Shown: in pieces, positions 17,358 through 24,561 of the stretch
How the letters are laid out: each line of letters starts with the position of its first letter
Numbering within the stretch: position 1 is the first letter of the stretch
NCBI RefSeq assembly: GCF_020164785.1
Contig: NZ_JAIUGX010000005.1
Coordinates: forward strand, 62,001 to 126,000
DNA from: Mesorhizobium sp. ES1-1
GTDB taxonomy: Bacteria > Pseudomonadota > Alphaproteobacteria > Rhizobiales > Rhizobiaceae
Length of the DNA: 64,000 nucleotides
Direction: 5' to 3'
Notes under the pieces: model-generated
The model's database searches: none
What the model was told of the DNA's origin: nothing
The model's input: the letters and a program-made list of their open reading frames with translations, nothing else
Position numbers and translations under genes: made by a program

Positions 17358-17371
17358 TTGACACGGGTCAA
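17358..17371 (-). promoter_or_regulatory. FNR/FixK box upstream of arcD
   Basis: TTGAC-ACGG-GTCAA is a perfect palindrome matching the FNR/FixK consensus TTGAY-N4-RTCAA. Its centre lies 72 bp from the arcD ATG, leaving room for a class II promoter (box at about -41) with a short leader. It predicts oxygen-limited activation of arcDABC. Confidence 0.85.
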
Positions 17372-17517
17372 ATAAGATTCGATCTCCAGAGGTGTGACTT
17401 GAGAGATCCCGAGTCTCATCCGACCTCAATCGTTTGATCCTCATCGACGGCAATACGAATTCGCCTGTTTATACTTGGGCCATTCCGTCCCGGTACCCGA
17501 TTGACAATCGACGAGGG

Positions 17518-18108
17518 TTATCCGGCGCGTTCTCCCAATGCACGCATTTGCCGGATCCACTTCGCGCGGGTCGCATCGCCGGCGCCAGTGACCATGCCGA
17601 ACAAGGTTTCGCGCACCGGACTGATGCCGACAAAATGGAGAATGTTTCGCCTGATGCCGGCGATGCCGTGTCCGAGGAACCACAGCCGGTAGAGAAGGGC
17701 GGGCATGCCCATCGTCACGACGAGGCGTGCGGAGCGGCCGCGAAGCAATGTCTTGGTGAAGCCTCCGCCCTTGTCCGGATACGCAAAGGCCGTTCCCGGC
17801 CGCATGATCTGTTCCAGGAATGCCTTGAGCATGGCCGGCACGGTCCCAAGCCACAGCGGAAAGACAAAGACGATGTGCTCAGCCCAGAGCATCGCGTCGG
17901 CTGCATCCTTGAGGCTCTCCGGGATCGCGTCGTGCTCGAATTCCTGCATCGTCCGCAGCATCGGAAAATCGATTGTCGCCAGATCGACCCGGCGAACGGC
18001 GTGCCCCGCCTTTTCCGCGCCCTCGCCATAGGCCTTGGCGAGACCGCGGCAGAGCCGGTCGGGGGAGGGGTCGGGATGGCCGACCACGATGAGGACGCGT
18101 CGCGACAT
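17518..18108 (-). CDS. NAD(P)H-dependent flavin oxidoreductase (quinone reductase family)
   Basis: This 196-aa protein has the flavodoxin-like fold of the NQO1/MdaB group: SRRVLIVVGHPDPSPDRLCR as first strand and phosphate loop, then AEHIVFVFPLWLGTVPAMLKAF, the standard family motif, and LVVTMGMPALLYRLWFLGHG. It probably binds FMN or FAD and reduces quinones with NAD(P)H in the cytosol. It starts 32 bp after the stop of the hypothetical gene at 18141, so both should be transcribed from the FNR box at 18576. Confidence 0.9.
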   Translation of the reverse strand: MSRRVLIVVGHPDPSPDRLCRGLAKAYGEGAEKAGHAVRRVDLATIDFPMLRTMQEFEHDAIPESLKDAADAMLWAEHIVFVFPLWLGTVPAMLKAFLEQIMRPGTAFAYPDKGGGFTKTLLRGRSARLVVTMGMPALLYRLWFLGHGIAGIRRNILHFVGISPVRETLFGMVTGAGDATRAKWIRQMRALGERAG

Positions 18109-18140
18109 GCTTTATTTCCAGGCAGCTTGTCCCAAACGGG

Positions 18141-18527
18141 TCAGGGCCGCTCGACTTGTGCCACCTGGTAGGTGTGCATGGCGCCGTTGCGCGCGATCGA
18201 CACATATTCGCCGGTCACGAAGCGTTCATCGCCGAGATGAAAGCCGATCTCGTCGTCGCGATCGCCTTCGGCATAGTCGAAATACCACTGTCCGCCGGGC
18301 TTGCGCCTCAGCCGGCCGATCAGATCCTCCTCGCCGGCGCGAAACCGGCGAACGCGGCAGGAGGCCTTGTGCGCTTTCCATTCTTCCGCATCGAGCCGGC
18401 CTTCGCCGGTCAATGGGGCGAGTACATCGTAGCCCTCCAAACGGTCACCTTCGGGATGGCCCTTTTCCCGCGCAAGCAACAGCCGGACGTGACGGAAATT
18501 GGGAGTGAGATCTTTCAGACTGGTCAT
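18141..18527 (-). CDS. conserved hypothetical protein
   Basis: This 128-aa soluble protein starts MTSLKDLTPNFRHVRLLLAR. The second half has a beta-rich pattern: CRVRRFRAGEEDLIGRLRRK, WYFDYAEGDRDDEIGFHLGD and FVTGEYVSIARNGAMHTYQV. I do not recognise a named domain, though such proteins often sit in FixK-linked stress clusters of rhizobia. Start ATG 18527 lies 49 bp from a perfect FNR/FixK box, and the flavoprotein gene follows in the same direction. Confidence 0.75.
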   Translation of the reverse strand: MTSLKDLTPNFRHVRLLLAREKGHPEGDRLEGYDVLAPLTGEGRLDAEEWKAHKASCRVRRFRAGEEDLIGRLRRKPGGQWYFDYAEGDRDDEIGFHLGDERFVTGEYVSIARNGAMHTYQVAQVERP

Positions 18528-18575
18528 GGCAAACTCCTTTTACGGAGTTTCATAGAGCGGTGCGGGAACTGGCCC

Positions 18576-18589
18576 TTGATCCGCATCAA
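18576..18589 (-). promoter_or_regulatory. FNR/FixK box upstream of the 18.1-18.5 kb gene pair
   Basis: TTGAT-CCGC-ATCAA is a perfect match to the FNR/FixK palindrome. It lies 49 bp upstream of the ATG at 18527 and just beyond the MgtC-like gene end at 18611, so it most likely drives the hypothetical gene and the flavoprotein gene. Confidence 0.88.
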
Positions 18590-18610
18590 AGAGCGCCGAG
18601 AACAGCGCTT

Positions 18611-19864
18611 CTATCCCGAAGCAAGCAACAACATGGCGGCTGTGCCGGCAATCGCGGCGGCCAGGGTTGCGCCGGCCAGCGGCAACCAGAAGCCGATCGG
18701 ACCGGCAAATACCGCCAGTGAGAGCCGACCCACCGCATTTGCCGCCAGCGCCCCGAGCACGGCCTGACCCACGGTCTCGACTGACACCGAATGCTTGACC
18801 AGGCGCAGCGCGCCAAGCACCGAAGCGTCGACATCGAAGGCCCCGGCAAGCATCGAACTCGCCAGCAAACCCCGCCCACCGAAGTGAGCGGCAAGTCCGG
18901 CACTCGCGGTCGCGACGACCGCAAAGGCCAAGGCGAACAGGAGCAATGGACCCAGTTCGAACGGATTGTGCGCCACGGCGCCACCCTCGCCATTGCGGCC
19001 ACCGCGAGCGAGGAGCAATGCCCCGCAGCTGGCGAAGACGACGGCGGCAGAGCCGGCCGGAATGCCGACCCAGGCCAAGACGCTTGGCTCGATGATCAGA
19101 ACCACGGCGCAGACGCGCAGCAAAGAAACCATCGCAGCCAACGCTGCCGCTCCCGCCAATGGCAGCGGATTGCTTGCTGGGGCGGCGTTGCGGGCCAGCG
19201 CCAGGGTGACCGCGGTGGAAGAGACGATGGCGCCGGCGAGTGAGCTGACGAGCAGGCCGCGTGTATTTCCCAGAAGTCGAACGGCGACGTAGCCGGCGAA
19301 CGAGATCGAGGCCATCAGCACCGTCAGGAACCAGACCTCCCAGGGATTGAAGCCGCCCCATGGATCCATCGTCCGGTTCGGCAGCAGAGGCAGGATGATT
19401 GCCGTCATCACCGCCAGGATCAGGGCCGAGCGTAATTCGATCCAGGTGAGCCGCTTCAAAAGACCATGCAGGATCTGGCGGCTGGCCAGGATTGCCGCCA
19501 GTGCCGCGCCACCGGCCGCGGCCGCTCGATAGTCACCGGCGACGGAAAGCGCGCCAAGCGCGAAAACGGCGAGTCCGGCGATCACGCTGGTGACGCTGAA
19601 ATCCTCGTCATGGGCAGCCTCGCGCGCTTTGTACAGGGCGAAGATTGCCGCGAAGGCGATGAACCCGCCGACCAGGACCGAGACCGCGCTCAGCGCGCTT
19701 GCCAAGGCGGCCATAACCCCGGCGAGCAGGCCCGATATGCCGAACGTGCGGATGCCAGCCGTGCGGCTGCGATCGGGCGCATCCCGTTCTTGCCAGCCGC
19801 GCTCCAGGCCGACCAGCAGGCCAATTGCAAGGGCCAGTCCGAACCTGGCGATCAGCGGGTCCAC
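18611..19864 (-). CDS. MgtC/SapB family membrane protein with DUF4010 domain
   Basis: From the GTG at 19864 the protein has 417 aa. The N-terminal MgtC/SapB domain is clear: IARFGLALAIGLLVGLERGW, RTAGIRTFGISGLLAGVMAA. A larger DUF4010-type membrane domain follows, with about ten helices (for example SALILAVMTAIILPLLPN and LLVSSLAGAIVSSTAVTLAL). The GTG start lies four bases after the trxC stop and gives the normal N-terminus; an upstream in-frame ATG at 19963 would overlap trxC. MgtC proteins act in magnesium homeostasis or acid stress by poorly known means. Confidence 0.9.
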   Translation of the reverse strand: MDPLIARFGLALAIGLLVGLERGWQERDAPDRSRTAGIRTFGISGLLAGVMAALASALSAVSVLVGGFIAFAAIFALYKAREAAHDEDFSVTSVIAGLAVFALGALSVAGDYRAAAAGGAALAAILASRQILHGLLKRLTWIELRSALILAVMTAIILPLLPNRTMDPWGGFNPWEVWFLTVLMASISFAGYVAVRLLGNTRGLLVSSLAGAIVSSTAVTLALARNAAPASNPLPLAGAAALAAMVSLLRVCAVVLIIEPSVLAWVGIPAGSAAVVFASCGALLLARGGRNGEGGAVAHNPFELGPLLLFALAFAVVATASAGLAAHFGGRGLLASSMLAGAFDVDASVLGALRLVKHSVSVETVGQAVLGALAANAVGRLSLAVFAGPIGFWLPLAGATLAAAIAGTAAMLLLASG

Positions 19865-19868
19865 GGTT

Positions 19869-20325
19869 TCAGGCGCCGAGGGTCGGCAGGCGGTCGCGGA
19901 CCCACCTGACGATCTGGCCAGCCGCCATGGCGCCGGATGTACGCGCAATCTCCCGGCCGCCATGAAAGAGGATCATGGTCGGGATGCCGCGAATGCCGAG
20001 CCTGGCTGCAACAGCCACTTCCTTGTCGGAATTCAGTTTCATCAGGCGGACATGCGGCTCCAGTTCAATGGCCGCCGCTTCAAAGGCCGGAGCCATGGCC
20101 TTGCAGGGACCGCACCACGGTGCCCAGATGTCGACGACGACCGGCACAGTGCTGCGCCCGATCTGACGATCGAAGGTCGCGCCGTCGACATCTTTCCGGA
20201 TGCCCCGAAAACAGCCGGGTGCTGCACTTTCCGCATTTCGCCTGCATAGCGCTGCGACCGGGCGGCAGTCGGTTGACACCGCCGCATTTGCTGCAAACCA
20301 CGATGTTCTGCTCTTCCATGGCCAT
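19869..20325 (-). pseudogene. trxC: thioredoxin 2 (TrxC), split by a one-base frameshift
   Basis: The N-terminal zinc ribbon (NIVVCSKCGGVNRLPPGR, then KCGKCSTRLFSG) is in one frame from ATG 20325 or 20319. The thioredoxin domain (DVDGATFDRQIGRSTVPVVV, active site APWCGPCKAMAP, then GIRGIPTMILFHGG) is in another. Dropping one T from TTT at 20193-20195 joins them as FSGHPEDVDGATFD, the normal TrxC linker. The gene therefore carries a one-base insertion, real or a sequencing error. If real, the product would end in nonsense after the zinc ribbon, though the domain itself could still start internally. TrxC reduces protein disulfides in the cytosol. It sits between a P1B ATPase gene and the MgtC gene. 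Confidence 0.88.
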
Positions 20326-20347
20326 ACACCGATCCTGTTGTCGTCCA

Positions 20348-22201
20348 CTATGCGCCCCCTGGATGTCGATCGCCAAGGGCGCGCAATGCGTTCAGGATGA
20401 CGGCCACGTCAATTGCCTCTTGAAGCAGCGCCCCGGCAACGGGGGAAATCTGTCCCATGGCCGCTGCAATCATGGCCAGACCCGACAGCGCCAGCCCGGC
20501 AATGATGCTCTGCAAAGCGATTGCCCGCGTTCGCCGCGCAATCGCAACCGCTTCGGCCACGGGCTCCAGCCTGTCGGCCAGAACGATGACGTCCGCCGCC
20601 TCGGACGAGGCGGTCGCCCCGCGCGCGCCCATGGCGACGCCGACCGTCGCGGCGGCAAGGGCGGGTGCATCGTTGATGCCGTCCCCGACCATCATTGTCG
20701 GGGCCAGGGCTTTCTCGGCTTCGACCATCGCGACTTTTTCGGCGGGGGTTGCATCGGCGACAACGGCGTCGAGGTCCAGCAAGACGGACATGCGCGCAGC
20801 CGCCGCGCCGTCGTCGCCCGTAAGCATGACCATGCGCGCGATGCCAGCCAGGCGTAGCCTGGCCAGCGCATCACGCGCATCGACCCGCAGCGCATCGCCG
20901 AAAGTAAATATGCCGGCCAGTCGGCCATCGAGCGCGACAAAAACCCTGAGCACCGGCTCATCCCGGTATCTTTCCTCGCCGCTTTTCGCCCAGTCGGGCA
21001 GGGGGCCGTCGGCGAGCACGAGCGCCCGCGATCCGGCGGCGACCGCCATGGTCTCGACCCGACCCTTCACGCCGGCGCCGCGATGCTCGCGGACATCGCG
21101 CGGATGCGAAAGCACCAGCTGCCTGGCGCGCGCCGCCCGGATGATCGCGTCGGCGAGCACATGGTGCGATGCCTGTTCCAGGGATGCCAGGAACTGCAGC
21201 AGTTGGTCCTCGTCGCGGCCGGGCGCGGCTTCGATTTCGATGAGCTCGGCGCCACCGATCGTCAATGTCCCCGTCTTGTCGAAGATCGCGGTGCGGACCT
21301 GCGCAAGAGCTTCCAGCGCCGCGCTGCCCTTCATCAGGATGCCGGCGCGGGCGGCACGCGAGACACCGCCGATGAAGGCGACGGGAGCAGCGAGGATGAG
21401 CGGGCAGGGCGTCGCGACGACCAGCACGGCAAGCGCCCGGATCGGATCGCCGGAAACATACCAGGCGGCGCCGGCAACCAGCAGGGTGGCTGGCAGAAGG
21501 AAGAGGGCAAAGCGATCGGCCATGCGGATGAAGGGGGATTTTGCGGTCTGGGCCGCAGCCACCATGCGCACGATCGCTGCATAGGTGCTCTGTTCCGCGA
21601 CGGCCGAAGCCCGCATGGCGAAGGACTCTCCCGCGTTGAGCGTGCCGCTGCGCAGCACGTCGCCCACGCCGCGCCGCTCCGGCAGCGGCTCGCCGCTCAC
21701 CGCCGACTCGTCCAGAGAAGCCGTTTCATCGAGCAGGATGCCGTCGACCGGGAGCAGTTCCCCGGCCAGGACCAGGAGCTCGTCACCGACCGCGACGTCT
21801 TCGACGGAAATCGTCTCGATCCCGAGCTTTGAGGCTCGATGCGCGACACGCGGCGACCGGTCGGTGAGGGCCTTGAGATTACGCTCGGCACGGCCGCGGG
21901 CAAAGTCCTCGAGCACGGTACCGCCGGCATACATGATGGCGACCACCACTGCCGCCAGCGGTTGGCCAAGCAGAAGCGCGGCCGACATCGACACCAGCGC
22001 AATTGCATCGACGCCGAAGCGGCCGATCCAGAAGTCACGCAGGATCGAAACGGCGAGCGCGCCGACGACCGGCAAGGTCGCCAACGTCCAAATTGTATCA
22101 GCCTCAAGAGGGCCGTTCCCGGTTCGCCAGACCCCGAGGCCGACGGCCAGGCCCAGGATGGCGATGACCAGCAATGCGCGTCGCAAGGTGGACTCGGTCA
22201 T
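20348..22201 (-). CDS. P1B-type heavy-metal ATPase without N-terminal metal domain
   Basis: This 617-aa P-type ATPase has the TGES-type loop (ESAVSGEPLPER), the membrane metal motif VATPCPLILAAP, phosphorylation site FDKTGTLTIGG, and hinge MVGDGINDAPALAAATVGVA. No CxxC heavy-metal domain precedes the first helix (ALLVIAILGLAVGLGVW). The TPCP motif, rather than CPC, recalls the P1B-5 group (Ni/Fe exporters such as Nia), but the hemerythrin-like tail of Nia is absent. Specificity is therefore open. ATG 22201 has an AAGG site. It is followed at once by trxC. Confidence 0.88.
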   Translation of the reverse strand: MTESTLRRALLVIAILGLAVGLGVWRTGNGPLEADTIWTLATLPVVGALAVSILRDFWIGRFGVDAIALVSMSAALLLGQPLAAVVVAIMYAGGTVLEDFARGRAERNLKALTDRSPRVAHRASKLGIETISVEDVAVGDELLVLAGELLPVDGILLDETASLDESAVSGEPLPERRGVGDVLRSGTLNAGESFAMRASAVAEQSTYAAIVRMVAAAQTAKSPFIRMADRFALFLLPATLLVAGAAWYVSGDPIRALAVLVVATPCPLILAAPVAFIGGVSRAARAGILMKGSAALEALAQVRTAIFDKTGTLTIGGAELIEIEAAPGRDEDQLLQFLASLEQASHHVLADAIIRAARARQLVLSHPRDVREHRGAGVKGRVETMAVAAGSRALVLADGPLPDWAKSGEERYRDEPVLRVFVALDGRLAGIFTFGDALRVDARDALARLRLAGIARMVMLTGDDGAAAARMSVLLDLDAVVADATPAEKVAMVEAEKALAPTMMVGDGINDAPALAAATVGVAMGARGATASSEAADVIVLADRLEPVAEAVAIARRTRAIALQSIIAGLALSGLAMIAAAMGQISPVAGALLQEAIDVAVILNALRALGDRHPGGA

Positions 22202-22298
22202 GCGATGCCTTTTGATTTGATCGATGCGCGCCAATTACGCCGACGCCGACGGGCGCATCGAACGCCGGCAACATTTCTCGCGAGACTTGAGGAGGCGA

Positions 22299-22745
22299 CT
22301 ACTCGCTTGCTTCCCGTCCGGACACCTGGTCGATCAGGATCCGGAAGAATACATGCGGTGCACTGTCGGCCGTCGGAGGAACGACCGGCTTGAGTGCGCC
22401 GGGTTCCCACCAGTCGCTGTGCTTGCTCAAGACAGCCCAGGCGTGATCGCGCTCGAGCTTGTGGCCGATACGATCAGGCAGTTCTTCGTAGCGGCCATCG
22501 ACGACGACGCTTCTCCATCCTCGCCCTTGGCCACGTTCGTCCACCTGGACGCAGACCAGCGGATTATCCCGCATCCATTCGATCTTCTTGCCCGGCATGG
22601 AGAACGCGTAGAGGTGATTATCCGAATGGGCATAGTGCAAAGGCACCACGTAGGGTTGCCCGTTCTTTGCGCATGCCAGATGGCCAACGCGGTTGGCCGA
22701 GAGCAGTTTGGTGGATTCCAACGCAGAAAGCGTGCGGATCAGCAT
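22299..22745 (-). CDS. pyridoxamine 5'-phosphate oxidase-fold (flavin-reductase-like) protein
   Basis: This 148-aa protein has the split-barrel FMN-binding fold of the PPOX-related NimA-like group: LSANRVGHLACAKNGQPYVV, PLHYAHSDNHLYAFSMPGKK and CVQVDERGQGRGWRSVVVDG, then RYEELPD. Such proteins bind FMN or haem and often sit in stress clusters; substrate unknown. ATG 22745 has AGGAGAT upstream. It is 98 bp before the P1B ATPase start on the same strand and 215 bp after the DUF2267 gene. Confidence 0.88.
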   Translation of the reverse strand: MLIRTLSALESTKLLSANRVGHLACAKNGQPYVVPLHYAHSDNHLYAFSMPGKKIEWMRDNPLVCVQVDERGQGRGWRSVVVDGRYEELPDRIGHKLERDHAWAVLSKHSDWWEPGALKPVVPPTADSAPHVFFRILIDQVSGREASE

Positions 22746-22960
22746 GAAGTGATCTCCTTTTCTTCAGGACTTTTGAGCCGGGCCGGAAACGTGCCGCGCC
22801 GGCTAAGGCAGACCGCGCGGCGTCGGAGAGTCCTCGCCACCTTCGCGGCGACAGGAGTCCAATCGCGCAGCAATGCCAGCAAGACGGGCCGATGCAGCCG
22901 AGGCTTGCTCAGCTCTATGCCAAGCTTCTTGCCAGCGTCTTCCCGGTGGCGGAACATCGG

Positions 22961-23395
22961 TCAATCCACCGGCCACAATCTTCGAAGCGACTTCTTCATC
23001 GAGTTCCTGACCTGCACGATTTCGCCGTGCGAGATATGGCGGTCGAGAAGCTTGAAAACCGCAGTGATCGCGACATCGAAATCGACTTCGTCATCATAGC
23101 CGAAACTAGTCCTGACGCTGAGGACAAAATCACTTTTCTTGCGCTCGCACACAGCCACCGATGGGTTCCAGCCTTCGAAGTAGATGCCACGGATCAGAAC
23201 AGGCAGTTGCGCCGAGAGGTCGGCCGTTTCGGCTAGCGGCAGCCAGTCTCGCACCGTATGCAGAACCGACCTCAGGAGCCGGCACGCGCTCGGTTCGCTC
23301 CAGCAGAGCTCCTTGGCAAGCTCGTTGACCCACTGTTGCGCCTGCTGGGCAGCGTGGGTGAAGCCGGCGAAGGAGGTATGGGACATCTGGCTCAT
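22961..23395 (-). CDS. DUF2267 domain protein
   Basis: From ATG 23395 (with AAGGAG upstream) the protein has 144 aa; the longer frame to 23659 is untranslated filler. The DUF2267 pattern is clear: FAGFTHAAQQAQQWVNELAK, then LLRSVLHTVRDWLPLAETAD, LSAQLPVLIRGIYFEGW and a second half with EVDFDVAITAVFKLLDRHIS. DUF2267 proteins are small helical proteins of unknown function that are common in FNR/FixK- and stress-controlled clusters. A degenerate FNR box lies 56 bp upstream. Confidence 0.88.
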   Translation of the reverse strand: MSQMSHTSFAGFTHAAQQAQQWVNELAKELCWSEPSACRLLRSVLHTVRDWLPLAETADLSAQLPVLIRGIYFEGWNPSVAVCERKKSDFVLSVRTSFGYDDEVDFDVAITAVFKLLDRHISHGEIVQVRNSMKKSLRRLWPVD

Positions 23396-23450
23396 GACGT
23401 GCTCCTTGAGGTTGTCGTCTCCATCGTCAGACGTTTCAGGCATCCGCGCA

Positions 23451-23464
23451 TTGCGCCGGATCAA
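23451..23464 (-). promoter_or_regulatory. degenerate FNR/FixK box upstream of DUF2267 gene
   Basis: TTGCG-CCGG-ATCAA keeps the TTG and CAA cores and one perfect half-site. It lies 56 bp upstream of the DUF2267 ATG, a usual distance, in the 353-bp divergent region shared with uspA. It is weaker than the others, so it is a candidate only. Confidence 0.5.
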
Positions 23465-23670
23465 TCGGCACACCCAGCGTTGCGCTATCTCAATTCGAGA
23501 TGAGACTTGCTTTGGAGTACCGAGCGCGTGACGAACCGGGAGGCGGCCGCATCCAGGGCTTTTGATCGCGCCTCGACGGCATGGCGTGCCAGGATGTGGC
23601 TCCGCCGCAGAATGCCCTCGAGCAAACAGGAGGCGAGCTCTCTCGAAGGCGGCCCGCAATCGGCGCGTGT

Positions 23671-23684
23671 TTGACCGGCATCAA
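23671..23684 (+). promoter_or_regulatory. FNR/FixK box upstream of uspA
   Basis: TTGAC-CGGC-ATCAA matches the consensus TTGAY-N4-RTCAA (the two half-sites use C and A variants). Its centre lies about 71 bp upstream of the uspA ATG at 23749, almost the same geometry as at arcD. Confidence 0.8.
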
Positions 23685-23748
23685 GGCGTCGAGCGCCGGC
23701 AGGTGCACTCTATCAACCATTCGACCGCATCAGCGAAAGGCGCCAACT

Positions 23749-24561
23749 ATGTCCTACAAGTCAATTATCGTGAACCTTGCCGTCGATGCGCCTCCGGCGG
23801 CCATGGTGAAATTGGGGATCGAGCTGGCGGAGCGGTTTGGCGCCCGTCTTATCGGTCTGGCAGCAGCGGATGTCCCACCCCTGGTCGCGACGGGGGACGG
23901 CATGGTCTACGAAGGCGAGATCATGCAGATGCAGCGCACGGAAATCGAAAAACGGCTCGCCGAATTGCGTGCCGAGTTCGAGGGGCTGGTTCCGGCGTCA
24001 ATCGTGAGCGAATGGGGGCAAGCCGTGTGCAGCCCAACCCGTTTCCTCAGCGTTTCGGCCCGAGCCGCCGATCTTATCATTACCGGCAGCGAGAAAGGGG
24101 AAAATGTCTTTCGCGCGGCGGATATTGGCAGCCTGGTACTCGGCGCCGGCCGGCCGGTCCTGGTCGCCGGCAGCAATGTCGAACATGTCAGGGCGAAAAC
24201 CGTTCTTGTTGCCTGGAAGGACACCAGGGAGGCGCGACGGGCGATCGCCGATGCATTGCCTTTCCTGGCCATAGCCAACGAGGTCGTCGTCGCTACGATA
24301 GATACGGACAGCGACGAGAGCATTCGTGACAGCCTTGCCGATGTCGCGGTTTTTCTCGAACATCACGGTATCAGGGCACGAACCGAACTGATCGCCGGCG
24401 AAGCCGACGGCGACCGGTTGCTGAGATTTGCTCGGTCAATCCATGCGGATCTGATCGTCTCCGGCGCCTATGGCCACAGCCGGTTGCGAGAATGGGCGTT
24501 TGGAGGCGTCACCCGCACGCTCATCGATGAGAGCGGCATCAGCCGCTTGATGTCGTATTAA
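23749..24561 (+). CDS. universal stress protein, tandem UspA domains
   Basis: This 270-aa protein has two Usp domains. The first is degenerate (YKSIIVNLAVDAPPAAMVKL, RAADLIITGSEKG). The second keeps the ATP-binding G-x2-G-x9-G pattern, VSGAYGHSRLREWAFGG near the end. ATG 23749 has an AAAGG site; longer frames upstream are filler. The stop overlaps the start of the MgtA-like gene by one base (TAATG), so the two are coupled. The FNR box suggests induction at low oxygen, as for many rhizobial and pseudomonad Usp genes. Confidence 0.92.
   Translation: MSYKSIIVNLAVDAPPAAMVKLGIELAERFGARLIGLAAADVPPLVATGDGMVYEGEIMQMQRTEIEKRLAELRAEFEGLVPASIVSEWGQAVCSPTRFLSVSARAADLIITGSEKGENVFRAADIGSLVLGAGRPVLVAGSNVEHVRAKTVLVAWKDTREARRAIADALPFLAIANEVVVATIDTDSDESIRDSLADVAVFLEHHGIRARTELIAGEADGDRLLRFARSIHADLIVSGAYGHSRLREWAFGGVTRTLIDESGISRLMSY

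Noticed and set aside
20457..21584. 375-aa plus-strand Ser/Ala/Arg-rich frame
   Set aside because: Antisense to the P1B ATPase; composition reflects codon bias of the true gene.
22205..22218. TTGATTTGATCGAT as an FNR box upstream of the P1B ATPase
   Set aside because: The second half-site does not match RTCAA.
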